Positions 19,794-29,525 of a DNA stretch of 64,000 bases are shown one piece after another. A program made the translations under genes and the position numbers. Within the stretch, counting starts at the first letter, position 1. Each line of letters begins with the position of its first letter. Under the pieces are notes generated by a model. That model searched no databases and was not told where the DNA came from. It saw only the letters and a list, made by a program, of their open reading frames with translations. The DNA is from Phaeodactylibacter xiamenensis (GTDB taxonomy: Bacteria > Bacteroidota > Bacteroidia > Chitinophagales > Saprospiraceae): the NCBI RefSeq assembly GCF_000759025.1, contig NZ_JPOS01000010.1, forward strand, positions 244,233 through 308,232, in the 5' to 3' direction.

Positions 19794-20693
19794 CTAAAAC
19801 GGTAAAGGCTCTCCCCCTGACCGGGTCATCGCCCGGAAGTAGCCCTTGATTTGTTCCAACAGGTCTTCTTCCATGCGGCTTCGGATGGCACGCCCATCGA
19901 TTTCGGCGACTTTGGTGAGCTCGCCCATCGTGCCCGTGGTAAAAACCTGATCAGCGGTGTAGAATTCGGTAAGCGACAGGTTTTTCTCCACGATGGGGAT
20001 GCCTTGCTCCCGGCACAGGTTGATCACATGCTGACGGGTGATGCCCGGCAGGCAGCTGTCGGCGTGAGGGGTGTAGACCACGCCTTTGCGGATACAGAAT
20101 ACATTCACCCCATTGGCCTCCGAGACGAAACCATCCTTGTCGAGCATCAGCCCGGCATCTGCGCCGGCATGGTTGGCTTCGATCTTGGCCAGGATGTTAT
20201 TGATGAGGTTGTTGTGGTGGATTTTAGAATCCAGCGACATAGCAGAGTTCCGGCGGACTGAAGAGGTGACCAGCGTAATTTCCGGGGGGTATACGGGTGG
20301 TTTCCACTCCGCCACAATAATCAGGGTGGGCCCAAACTGATTGAGGCGGGGGTCCATACCTGAAGTGATTTTTTTGCCCCGGGTCAGGGTCAGGCGGATG
20401 TGGGTTTCGTCCCGCATGCCATTGGCCTGAAGGGTTTTAAAAAGTGCGGCTTTGATTTCCTCATTAGAGGGCACTTCCCGGAAAGCCATAGCGTGGGCGG
20501 AATTCTGAAGGCGCTCCAGGTGCTCATCCAGGGAGAAGATCCGGCCATCGTACACCCTGAGGCCTTCCCAGACCGCATCACCGCCCTGTACGGCGCTATC
20601 GAAAACCGAAATTTTGGCTTCTTCGCGAGGGTAAAGCGCCCCATCGATGTAAATCAGGAGGTGCTCATTTCTCGGATCATATTGTTGTAACAT
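19794..20693 (-). CDS. Class IV PLP aminotransferase (branched-chain aminotransferase-like)
   Basis: 'FDSAVQGGDAVWEGLRVYDGRIFSLDEHLERL', 'SKIHHNNLINNILAKIEA', 'VSEANGVNVFCIRKG', 'TGTMGELTKVAEIDGR'. Confidence 0.9.
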   Translation of the reverse strand: MLQQYDPRNEHLLIYIDGALYPREEAKISVFDSAVQGGDAVWEGLRVYDGRIFSLDEHLERLQNSAHAMAFREVPSNEEIKAALFKTLQANGMRDETHIRLTLTRGKKITSGMDPRLNQFGPTLIIVAEWKPPVYPPEITLVTSSVRRNSAMSLDSKIHHNNLINNILAKIEANHAGADAGLMLDKDGFVSEANGVNVFCIRKGVVYTPHADSCLPGITRQHVINLCREQGIPIVEKNLSLTEFYTADQVFTTGTMGELTKVAEIDGRAIRSRMEEDLLEQIKGYFRAMTRSGGEPLPF

Positions 20694-20702
20694 GTTTTCA
20701 GA

Positions 20703-22616
20703 TCATTTTGGCAGATAAACTAAAAAGCGGGTTCCTTCGCCGAGTACAGACTCCAGCTCTATTTTGCCGCGGTGGCGCGCCACAATTTTCTGACAAATAG
20801 CCAGGCCCAGGCCCGTACCCTTGTATTTGTTTTTCTCCAGGCGGTGAAAGATCTGAAAAACTTTAGACTTGAAGGCCTCATCAATACCAATTCCGTTGTC
20901 CTCTACTATAATCTGATGCATATCGCCCTGATCCTGATAACGTACCCAGACCTTTTTCTCTGCCTTGTCATTGAACTTCATTGCATTGGCAATCAGATTC
21001 TGGAAAAGCTGGGAAAGCAGTGCCCGGTTACCATTAACTACCGGCAGTTCGTCCACTCGTATATCGGCTTGAGTATCCCCAATCTCAGCATCCAGAATTT
21101 CCAGGACATTCCCTACCAGCGTATTCAGGTTAAGCGGCTCTAGCGCAAGCGACTCCGTATTGCTGACCTTCGCGTAGGAAAGGAGCCCGTCGAGTAGCAA
21201 GCTCATGTGTTTAGTCCCCTTGACAATAAAATTGATGTACTCCCTGCTCTGACTATCCAGATCGTTGGGGAAACGCCGGGCCAGCAAAGTCGTGAAGGAC
21301 CCTATCGTGCGGAGCGGCTCCCGAAGATCATGAGATACCACATATGCGAATTCTCTCAGGGAGCCATTGGAGTTCCGCAGGTCTTCATTCTGAGTCGCCA
21401 ACACTTTATTGACGCGTTCGATTTCGCTCGCTTTTTCCTTTAGCTTGCGGTCTGTTCGCTGCAGGCGCTGATTTTTAACATACATTAAGCGGATAAAGAA
21501 AATGAGTAACGCTACAATAGCTACAGACAGCCAGATTAACAGCCGGTTACTACGCTGCTGCCTGAGCAAAAGCCCGGTTTTCTCCAGTTGTGACCGGTAC
21601 TGCTCCTGTACATCAAAGAGAACCCGGGCTTGTTTCTCTCCGGTGATTTTTTCGTCTGCTATTTGATAATTGATGGCGTAGAAATAGGCACTGTCGAACT
21701 GTTCCAGGGCAGCATAATTCAGGCTCAGCTTTTTGAGCGCCTCGGCCTCCAGGTCATTCGCATCAATCACACGGCTAATCTCTACTGATTCATACAAGGA
21801 ATCTATTGCAGCGGCATACGCCCCTTCAAGAGCTTTCACCGAGGCAATTTCCAGCAGGTTTTCAGCGAGCTGGTTTTGGTTTCCGATTTCGCGGTTTATG
21901 GAAGCGGCATCCAGAAAATAATCCAAAGCCTCATCTAACTGCTTTTTACTTAGCATAATTTGCCCGAGGTGTTCATAGCAGAATGCTTCCGCGTCAGGTT
22001 TTTGTATTTGTCTGGCCAAATCAAGGGCCTGCAGACCGTAGCGCTGCGCTTCTTTGAGGTCATCCTGCAAGGCAGCCACTTCTGCAAGGCTTACCAGAGA
22101 ATATACCATACCGGAACTATCCTGCAGCTCCCGCCGAAGGTCCATAGACCGTTTGTAGTACAAGCCGGCCTCCTGAAAGTTATTTTGCCAGCTAAAGACA
22201 TTCCCAATGTTATTATAGGAACGGGCCAATCCCAGTTTATCATTAATTTTTTCCCGAATTTCCAATGCCTTAAAGAACGCCTTTGAGGCTTCTGCCACTT
22301 TGCCCTGATACCAATAGACAGCGCCTTCCACGTGAAGGGCATCAGCTATGGCTCTTTGGTTGTTGAGCTGTTCCGCGATTTCCAGGGAGCTCCGCGCATA
22401 GCTGTGCGCAGTGGCAGGTCGGTCTGACTTATAATGGAAAGCCAGTTCCTTGAGCCAGAAGGCATGTCGTTCTCCTGTTTTAGCCTGATCGAGAGAGTCA
22501 AGCAGAGACTGTTCCGTTATGCTGCCGGGCTGAGCCGTTACACTCATAGTGAGGAACAAAAGAGTGCCTGCAATTGTGGCAATATAACTTTTTCGATGCT
22601 GCATATTTATGAGCAA
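20703..22616 (-). CDS. TPR-containing membrane sensor histidine kinase
   Basis: TPR N-half, TM 'LLIWLSVAIVALLIFFIRLMYV', H-box 'FAYVVSHDLREPLRTIGSF', N/G boxes 'NLIANAMKFND', 'VEDNGIGID', 'GTGLGLAICQKIVARHRGKI'. Confidence 0.92.
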   Translation of the reverse strand: MLINMQHRKSYIATIAGTLLFLTMSVTAQPGSITEQSLLDSLDQAKTGERHAFWLKELAFHYKSDRPATAHSYARSSLEIAEQLNNQRAIADALHVEGAVYWYQGKVAEASKAFFKALEIREKINDKLGLARSYNNIGNVFSWQNNFQEAGLYYKRSMDLRRELQDSSGMVYSLVSLAEVAALQDDLKEAQRYGLQALDLARQIQKPDAEAFCYEHLGQIMLSKKQLDEALDYFLDAASINREIGNQNQLAENLLEIASVKALEGAYAAAIDSLYESVEISRVIDANDLEAEALKKLSLNYAALEQFDSAYFYAINYQIADEKITGEKQARVLFDVQEQYRSQLEKTGLLLRQQRSNRLLIWLSVAIVALLIFFIRLMYVKNQRLQRTDRKLKEKASEIERVNKVLATQNEDLRNSNGSLREFAYVVSHDLREPLRTIGSFTTLLARRFPNDLDSQSREYINFIVKGTKHMSLLLDGLLSYAKVSNTESLALEPLNLNTLVGNVLEILDAEIGDTQADIRVDELPVVNGNRALLSQLFQNLIANAMKFNDKAEKKVWVRYQDQGDMHQIIVEDNGIGIDEAFKSKVFQIFHRLEKNKYKGTGLGLAICQKIVARHRGKIELESVLGEGTRFLVYLPK

Positions 22617-22654
22617 GCCATTCCTGGGCGCGCTTATAAGGGTTAATTTAGGTA

Positions 22655-22825
22655 ACTAGTGGTCTGTCAAGTGTTAATTTATGGGTTGAGTGGGAGCGAA
22701 TTTTGAGGCTAATCAAGGCGGATGTTCCCGCGCATAGTAGCGCTACGTAAGGGGTTATCCAACGAAGAGTAGCCTCAAAAGTCGCCGCAGGCAACCCCTA
22801 GTTTTAGCCTTGACAGACCACTAGT
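22655..22825. mobile_element. MITE-like 171-bp element with 17-bp perfect terminal inverted repeats
   Basis: ACTAGTGGTCTGTCAAG (22655-22671) versus CTTGACAGACCACTAGT (22809-22825); imperfect pairing continues inward (...GGGTTG..., ...TTTTGAGGCTA); no ORF. Confidence 0.8.
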
Positions 22826-23032
22826 GCCGGCTGATGGGTTTACAACTGCCCAAACCTTTAGTTTTCCAGCCTCCCTGCCGAGCCCGGGCAGCGTGTGCTT
22901 GGTATTTACAACTTGGTTCTGACCTGTGCGCCTGTCCCTTTTAGCCATTAGCTCTACACAACCGACAAGGTAAGCATTTTACACAAAAAAAACACAATAC
23001 CTCTGTGATAGAAGACAGATAAGACCCTGCGG

Positions 23033-23776
23033 CTAAACCTCTCTTGCTTTTAGTGCTAAATCAAACAGCGTATGGTAATAAGGAGCACAATGCTTTGCCA
23101 GCGCTTCCAGTTTCGGGGGTACTTCATAGGTACGTTCCTCGTAAGCCTGGAACCCGGTTGAAGTATGTACCCGGCTGTACCAGTAGCTGGCCCAAACCCC
23201 GTCTTCCGGACGCGGTCCGGGAGCCCATTTCAGCATACCCTTATCAAATGCCAGCCCCAGTCGGTCACAGAGCTGCCGCAGCACCCCTTCCGGGTCCAGG
23301 AGCAACTGACGGGCATCAACCACTGCCCTTAGCGCCCCCATAGCCTGTAACTTTTGAAACAGATGATACTGCTGTTCCACTCCGATATCATCAATGCCCG
23401 GATTAGGGATGACTTTGGCGTAAGAGGCAATGATAGCTCTGGGGTCCCGAATAAGCATGATATTATCCATGTGCTGCAAGAAGGACTCATCCATAGCGAC
23501 CAGATGGTGGGTCATTTGCTTAAAAAAGGCCACCGGAGTGGTATAATGCCCCAGGAGCACCTGCTTTACTACCTCCTCTCCTTCATTCAGCTGGCTGCTG
23601 AGGATTTCTGATGCGCCAGGGTGTACAACCTCCGTTTGTCCATGCTTCAGGAAATGCGCGTAGAGGGGCTCGTCGACCACCGTCGTGTCTGCTCTTTGCC
23701 GGAAGGCGTACATCAGAGCAGTACTAATATTGCGGGGGCTGGACCATGCGTTGATGCGTTGTACGATAGCGGACAT
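23033..23776 (-). CDS. Sulfotransferase-like protein
   Basis: 'INAWSSPRNISTALMYAFRQRADTTVVDEPLYAHFL' (P-loop-like region) and 'IMLIRDPRAIIASYAKV' (PAPS-binding-like). Confidence 0.8.
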   Translation of the reverse strand: MSAIVQRINAWSSPRNISTALMYAFRQRADTTVVDEPLYAHFLKHGQTEVVHPGASEILSSQLNEGEEVVKQVLLGHYTTPVAFFKQMTHHLVAMDESFLQHMDNIMLIRDPRAIIASYAKVIPNPGIDDIGVEQQYHLFQKLQAMGALRAVVDARQLLLDPEGVLRQLCDRLGLAFDKGMLKWAPGPRPEDGVWASYWYSRVHTSTGFQAYEERTYEVPPKLEALAKHCAPYYHTLFDLALKAREV

Positions 23777-23800
23777 ATATCAGGGATCTGATGAAGCGCT

Positions 23801-23844
23801 AAAATAAAAAAAGCTCCTGCAAACCGGTTGCTGCAGGAGCTTTT
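23801..23844 (-). terminator. Strong intrinsic terminator for the YegP-like gene
   Basis: aaaagctcctgca ... tgcaggagctttt; on the minus strand followed by TTTTTTTATTTT. Confidence 0.85.
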
Positions 23845-23867
23845 CAAAACTATAAAAAGTATTGAGG

Positions 23868-24206
23868 CTAGCTCTCAACCGTAAGGTCTTCGATTGTCGC
23901 TTCCGGAGCGTTGGTTTTTACAGACTCAATCCCCTTTTCCATACCCGACTTTGCTGCGTACATCTGGCTGCTGCCAATGATTTGCTTATTGCCGGCGAGC
24001 AGGTTGAAGTGGAATTTGCCATTGCTGGCTTCCTTGCGCTCAAAGAGCTCATCTTTGGCAGCGTTTTTCTTTACGCTCTCAATGCCGTTCTTAGCGCCAG
24101 ACTTGTTGGCATAGCCCTGGCTGGAGAGAATAATCTGCCCGTTTTTTGCTTTAAGGCGGAAATAGTATTTCTCGTTATTCTCGCTCTGAAAAATCTCGAA
24201 TTTCAT
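23868..24206 (-). CDS. YegP-family protein (DUF1508, duplicated domain)
   Basis: 'KFEIFQSENNEKYYFRLKAKNGQIILSSQGYANKSGAKNGIESVKKNA' repeated as 'GKFHFNLLAGNKQIIGSSQMYAAKSGMEKGIESVKTNA'. Confidence 0.93.
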   Translation of the reverse strand: MKFEIFQSENNEKYYFRLKAKNGQIILSSQGYANKSGAKNGIESVKKNAAKDELFERKEASNGKFHFNLLAGNKQIIGSSQMYAAKSGMEKGIESVKTNAPEATIEDLTVES

Positions 24207-24449
24207 AGAGGTCTTTGGTTTGGTAGTGTTTTGAATAAAGTGAAATTAATCTTTTTGGTTGGGGATTGCCTAAAAGAAGACGCGCTTTTTACGGTAAAGT
24301 CACTACATAACGCACTAAAATTATCTCTTTTTCACGTTTACAGCAAGTTTTTATGGCAATTTGCCGTTCAGGCACTGCATACTAAATGCATGGGCCCAAC
24401 TCTTAGGCCCTCCCTGATGTTCGCATTTTGAAACCTAAACGGAGCTCCA

Positions 24450-25178
24450 ATGCTAAGAACCATCCTGCTTTACACTTTACTGAACACCGGGATTGTAGCG
24501 CTACAAGCGCAGGCAGACGAACCCGCCCGCTATCCTTTATATATGCAGATTGGTGGCCACTTTTCAGTGCTCAACCCATTAGAAGGCTTCCGGCAGGTGC
24601 TGGACATGAACGGCATCGGAGGGGGTGGGCAGGTCCTTTTTCAAATGGGCCCCGGACGGCCCGTCTTTGCAGGGCTTGACTTCAGCCTGGTGCGCTTTGA
24701 TGAGGAGACCGTAGGGTTTACCACCACTCAAAACGGCTTTCCGGAAAACTATGAGCTGCGCACCCGTACCAATATGCTGCTGGGGCATGTGCTCCTCCGT
24801 TTCAAACCCTTCACCAACTTTTTCCTACAGCCATATGCTGATGGGCTCATCGGGTTGAAGCGCCCGTACACCCGCACGCAATACGTACAGCTTTTTGATG
24901 AAGGTGAAGAGGATTTGATTGAGGCTTACCCGGAACTCAATGACAATACATTCAGTGCAGGGCTGGGCGCTGGGTTGCAAGCCCGGTTGACTTCCTGGCC
25001 TGACTTGCTGCTCGATGCCCGCTGTACGTACCTCATGGGGGGAAGCGCGCGTTACCTGGTACGAATGGACGATCCGCCTGCCGTTATCGATGACCCTATT
25101 GAGGTTTTCGAAGAACGTATCACCGCGACCACCACGCTGCAGATTCAAATTGGCCTTACCCTGCAGTTTGGCCTTTAA
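24450..25178 (+). CDS. Putative outer-membrane beta-barrel protein
   Basis: 242 aa, signal peptide, alternating hydrophobic strands to C-term 'LQIQIGLTLQFGL'. Confidence 0.65.
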   Translation: MLRTILLYTLLNTGIVALQAQADEPARYPLYMQIGGHFSVLNPLEGFRQVLDMNGIGGGGQVLFQMGPGRPVFAGLDFSLVRFDEETVGFTTTQNGFPENYELRTRTNMLLGHVLLRFKPFTNFFLQPYADGLIGLKRPYTRTQYVQLFDEGEEDLIEAYPELNDNTFSAGLGAGLQARLTSWPDLLLDARCTYLMGGSARYLVRMDDPPAVIDDPIEVFEERITATTTLQIQIGLTLQFGL

Positions 25179-25252
25179 GGCGCCTGGTGATCTGTATTAC
25201 TGAGCCCGTAGCAACAAACTCCTATCTTTACCGCCAACAAAACTGACATCCA

Positions 25253-25627
25253 ATGTACAAAACACTTTTTATCGCACTGCTTTCCGTTTTCACCCTGAAT
25301 GCCTGTCAAAGCCAAAACACCGCAGAGAAGCAATACGTCCTTCCCAAAAAGGAATATCAGCAGAAAATGGCGGCTATTGAGGATTTGCAATTGCTGGACG
25401 TTCGCACGCCGGATGAATACAACGCCGGGCATATTGAAGGCGCAGAACTGATCAATTTCTTTGATGAGGATTTCGTACAGCAGGTTGAATCCCGGTTTGA
25501 TAAGGATGAGCCGCTAATGCTTTACTGCCGCTCCGGCAACCGAAGCGCTAAGGCCACTGCTAAGCTCAAAGCTGTGGGCTTTAAGGAAATTTATGACCTG
25601 AAAGGGGGCTATAAAAACTGGGAGTAA
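25253..25627 (+). CDS. Rhodanese-like domain lipoprotein
   Basis: Lipobox 'LNAC'; 'LLDVRTPDEYNAGHIEGAELINF', active-site loop 'LYCRSGNRSAKA'. Confidence 0.92.
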   Translation: MYKTLFIALLSVFTLNACQSQNTAEKQYVLPKKEYQQKMAAIEDLQLLDVRTPDEYNAGHIEGAELINFFDEDFVQQVESRFDKDEPLMLYCRSGNRSAKATAKLKAVGFKEIYDLKGGYKNWE

Positions 25628-25628
25628 G

Positions 25629-25665
25629 AAAACCGGGGGGCGCTGCCCCCCATTCCACCGTTTTC
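25629..25665. terminator. Hairpin between convergent genes
   Basis: gaaaac..ggggggcgctgcccccc..gttttc nested inverted repeat. Confidence 0.6.
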
Positions 25666-25666
25666 A

Positions 25667-26350
25667 TTACAGCTTCCGGATACCGCCGGAAATAAGAGAC
25701 CGGACATTTTTAATTTCCGGTTCGCCACTGTAATCAATACTGCCACCGGTATTAGCGCTGGCATCGAGCCGCTTGTGGGCAACAACTTCTGCCATGCCAC
25801 CGGTATTAGACTTAACGTAAGTGCGCATGCACTGCAATTCCAGCCCTTCATACATGCCGCCGGTGGAAACCGTCACTTCCTGGTCTTCTGCCTGGCCGGA
25901 AACCGTAAGTACGCCACCCTCTGAAGCAGAAGCCTCAATAGCATTTACGTCCACCTCCGCAAACAACTGCCCACCACTTGAAGCCCGGAGGTTCAGCTCA
26001 TCCCCAGTGATGGGGCCTGAAGTCCGAACAGATGCTCCTGCACTGGAGCGGATGGCCCGCAGGTGATTATAAGTCAGCGTGATCTCAACCCGGTCGAAGT
26101 CCTTAAACAACCCCTCGATCAGCTGGATTTTCAGGGTCTTGCCTTTCACATAGAGTGTAATCTCATCCGCATCAATCCCATCGGTCTCGATCAGGGCGGA
26201 AGGCGAGTCGCCCTTTACCAGCGTCACTGAAATATCGCCGGTTACGGATACGGCGTCGAAGTGGTCCAGCTTTCTGGCCTCTTGTGCATAGGAGACTACG
26301 GCAAAGCCGAGGAGGAGGAGTAAAACAACTGCTCTTAGAATGGTATTCAT
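25667..26350 (-). CDS. Head GIN domain (DUF2807)-like exported protein
   Basis: 'FDAVSVTGDISVTLVKGDSPSALIETDGIDADEITLYVKGKTLKIQL...LRAIRSSAGASVRTSGPITGDELNLRASSGGQL'. Confidence 0.88.
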   Translation of the reverse strand: MNTILRAVVLLLLLGFAVVSYAQEARKLDHFDAVSVTGDISVTLVKGDSPSALIETDGIDADEITLYVKGKTLKIQLIEGLFKDFDRVEITLTYNHLRAIRSSAGASVRTSGPITGDELNLRASSGGQLFAEVDVNAIEASASEGGVLTVSGQAEDQEVTVSTGGMYEGLELQCMRTYVKSNTGGMAEVVAHKRLDASANTGGSIDYSGEPEIKNVRSLISGGIRKL

Positions 26351-26505
26351 AATTTCTGGTTTTTTTACGTTCAGCTATTTGATGACTTTAGGCAACTTGT
26401 TCCCCTATTCTGCGTAGTATATTTTCTGGTTCTTCTGTTTTAGGAGAACCTGATTGCACTTTCGTAAGTTCTTAAAACCGATTCCCAAAACTAACCTGAT
26501 AACCT

Positions 26506-27759
26506 ATGAACCGTTATTCGCTCGTACTTATCCTGGCCATCGGGCTTTGGAGTGGCTGCAATAAAGACGATGATGAACAGGATTGCACCCCACCGGAATA
26601 TACCTGGAATACGCCCACCTTTGAAAGTCAGGGCAGCTGGCTTTGGGTAACGGATACCTCTGGTGCTGTTATTGCCCGTACGGAGGCAGAAAGCCAAAGC
26701 AATGTGCTGTTAATGGCAGAGCAATGCGCAGGCCACCCCAACCTCAATCTGTTGGAAATCTCCTCCACCGCAGCACCGGACAACACTAACCGCACCGTTT
26801 TCAACCTGATCTCTGTTTTGAATGCACCGGACAGATTGAGTTGGGATACGCTACCCTCACCCCGCCCCGAACAATGGGAGGTAGCGGTAAGTGGCGTCAG
26901 CAGCCTGGACGAACTCCTCTGGCCAGCGCAAAGCAAAGAGATATTCGCCGGCGATATCTTCATCGATCCGGCTGCCGACTTACTGAGTTTTGCGCTTCAG
27001 GTTCCGGAAGGGGCACCAGCTTATGCCACCCTGCAGGCCAATGGGGAGGCAACGCCCCGCTATCTTTGGGCACCTGCCGCCGGGCCGGATGCCTTCAGTT
27101 TTGACTATGACGCCCTGCCTGCTCCGGTACAGGCAGGCCCTATCGGGCTGCCCAATGCCGGCAACTGGCGGTACCGGATCTTTGGCCTTGCTCCAAATGG
27201 GGAAGCCGTACTTGATTATTCCTCAATGCCGGACCTGGTCAGTGGCAGCTTCGATCCGCTCCTTCCTGCCAGCCTGCCCGATGGATTCCGGCTGCTCGTT
27301 CAGGAAGAAAACACCTTTGAGGGGCTGCCTTTTGCAGCAAACCGCTACAACAAGATCGTCAGTACCCTTCCAGGCAGTATCACCGCTTCCACTACAGCAT
27401 TCAGCATGGAGCGGGCAGGCGATACCCTCAGCGTGAGTACCACCGGCGATACGCCCGACCTTTACGTACTGCGCATTATTGACTACCAGGGCGCAGGCCC
27501 GTGGCTCAACTGGACCATCTACGGCACTGCCCGGGACTTTGAGCGGCTCGTTCTCCCGCAGTGGCCGGAAGTTTTCGCTGCCAACCGCTCTGTATTACTG
27601 GGCAACGGACGGCAAACAGTCGCCTTGCTCAGCGCACGCTCCTATGACTCCCGCCCCACTTATGGGCAGATATTGGAAGCCATTGCACAACAACAAACCC
27701 ACTGGGAAGCTGAACAGGGAATGCTCGAACGGACCCGCGCTTTCCAATTCCAACCGTAA
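26506..27759 (+). CDS. Lipoprotein of unknown function
   Basis: 417 aa; lipobox 'LWSGC'. Confidence 0.75.
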   Translation: MNRYSLVLILAIGLWSGCNKDDDEQDCTPPEYTWNTPTFESQGSWLWVTDTSGAVIARTEAESQSNVLLMAEQCAGHPNLNLLEISSTAAPDNTNRTVFNLISVLNAPDRLSWDTLPSPRPEQWEVAVSGVSSLDELLWPAQSKEIFAGDIFIDPAADLLSFALQVPEGAPAYATLQANGEATPRYLWAPAAGPDAFSFDYDALPAPVQAGPIGLPNAGNWRYRIFGLAPNGEAVLDYSSMPDLVSGSFDPLLPASLPDGFRLLVQEENTFEGLPFAANRYNKIVSTLPGSITASTTAFSMERAGDTLSVSTTGDTPDLYVLRIIDYQGAGPWLNWTIYGTARDFERLVLPQWPEVFAANRSVLLGNGRQTVALLSARSYDSRPTYGQILEAIAQQQTHWEAEQGMLERTRAFQFQP

Positions 27760-27873
27760 ATCTCCGTATTTTCCGGGCATTCAGTTCCGGATAAGTGATG
27801 TTTTTACGACCTTAGCGGGCTCGAAAACGGGCGGTGCGACAGCGTACAGCCTTGTATAATTAATCAGGAAACT

Positions 27874-29430
27874 ATGGCACAGCAAAACGATCTGTTCAAA
27901 AAACTGGTAGCCCACTGCAAAGAGTATGGCTTTATTTACCAGTCCAGCGAAATATACGATGGCCTGAGCGCCGTATATGATTACGGCCCCTATGGTGTTG
28001 AGCTCAAAAATAACCTCAAGGATTATTGGTGGAAAAGCATGGTACAGATGCACGACAACATCGTCGGGCTGGATTCTGCCATTTTCATGCACCCCAAGAC
28101 CTGGAAAGCTTCCGGCCATGTGGATGCCTTCAACGATCCACTGATCGACAATAAAGATAGCAAGCGCCGTTTCCGGGCTGATGTGCTTATCGAGGAGCAC
28201 ATGGAAAAAATCGAGGGCAAGATCGATAAAGAAATCACCAAAGCCCGCAAACGCTTCGGTGACGATTTTGATGAGGCGATGTACCGGGAAACCAACCCGC
28301 GTGTATCCGGCTACGTTAAGGAGCTGTCGGAGATTGAAGCCCGCCTGGGTGCCGCTATGTCCAACAGCGACCTGGCCGACCTGAAGCAAATGATAGAGGA
28401 CCTGGACATCACAGACCCGGATACCGGCTCCCGCAACTGGACGGAGGTACGGCAGTTCAACCTGATGTTCTCCACGCAGCTGGGCAACATCGCGGGTGCG
28501 GAAGGCAAGCTTTACCTGCGCCCGGAAACTGCACAGGGTATCTTTGTCAACTTCCTCAACGTACAGAAGACGACCCGGCAGAAGCTACCTTTCGGTATTG
28601 CCCAGATTGGCAAGGCATTCCGAAATGAGATCGTTGCCCGGCAGTTTATTTTCCGTATGCGGGAATTCGAACAGATGGAGATGCAGTACTTCATCAAGCC
28701 CGGCGAGCAGATGAAGTGGTATGAATACTGGAAAGAAACCCGCCTCAAGTGGCACCTTGCCCTGGGCACGCCTAAGGAAATGCTGCGCTTCCATGATCAC
28801 GGCGAGAATCTGGCGCACTATGCAGATGCCGCTGCGGATATTCAGTTCAACTTCCCATTCGGGTTCAAGGAGCTGGAAGGCATCCACAGCCGGACGGACT
28901 TCGACCTGGGCGCTCATCAGGAGCTTTCCGGCAAAAAGCTACAGTTCTTCGACCCCGAAACCAAGGAAAGCTACGTGCCTTATGTGCTGGAGACTTCTAT
29001 TGGCTGCGACCGGATGTTCCTGGCTACCATGTCGCAAGCCCTTCAGGAAGAGACCGTAACAGGCGCCAACGGAAAAGAGAGCACCCGGGAAGTGCTGAAG
29101 CTACACCCTGCTCTTTCGCCCATCAAGTGTGCCATTTTGCCGCTTAAGCGCAATGACGAACGCCTGGTGAACATGGCACGGGATATCTTCAACAACCTCC
29201 GCTTGTCCTTCAACGTGCAATACGACGATACGGGCAGTATTGGCAAACTGTACCGCCGTCAGGATGCGATTGGTACACCTTTTTGTGTAACCGTGGATTT
29301 TGAAGCCCTCGATGATCAGACCGTGACCCTCCGCGACCGGGACACCCTGGAACAGGAACGCGTACATGTGGATCAGCTGGAGGAGATTATCCGCAAGCGG
29401 GTAGACATGAAACAATTGCTGGTGCAATAG
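27874..29430 (+). CDS. glyS: Glycine--tRNA ligase (alpha2, class II)
   Basis: 'LVAHCKEYGFIYQSSEIYDGLSAVYDYGPYGVELKNNLKDYWWKSMV', 'RPETAQGIFVNF', 'EFEQMEMQYF'. Confidence 0.96.
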   Translation: MAQQNDLFKKLVAHCKEYGFIYQSSEIYDGLSAVYDYGPYGVELKNNLKDYWWKSMVQMHDNIVGLDSAIFMHPKTWKASGHVDAFNDPLIDNKDSKRRFRADVLIEEHMEKIEGKIDKEITKARKRFGDDFDEAMYRETNPRVSGYVKELSEIEARLGAAMSNSDLADLKQMIEDLDITDPDTGSRNWTEVRQFNLMFSTQLGNIAGAEGKLYLRPETAQGIFVNFLNVQKTTRQKLPFGIAQIGKAFRNEIVARQFIFRMREFEQMEMQYFIKPGEQMKWYEYWKETRLKWHLALGTPKEMLRFHDHGENLAHYADAAADIQFNFPFGFKELEGIHSRTDFDLGAHQELSGKKLQFFDPETKESYVPYVLETSIGCDRMFLATMSQALQEETVTGANGKESTREVLKLHPALSPIKCAILPLKRNDERLVNMARDIFNNLRLSFNVQYDDTGSIGKLYRRQDAIGTPFCVTVDFEALDDQTVTLRDRDTLEQERVHVDQLEEIIRKRVDMKQLLVQ

Positions 29431-29525
29431 CACCCCTTCTCAGAAACAGGCGGGGCAGCCTTCCGGGCGCCCCGTCCCCTTTCTATACCGGCCCACCCTC
29501 CGGCCGCTAACCAAACCTACAAGCT

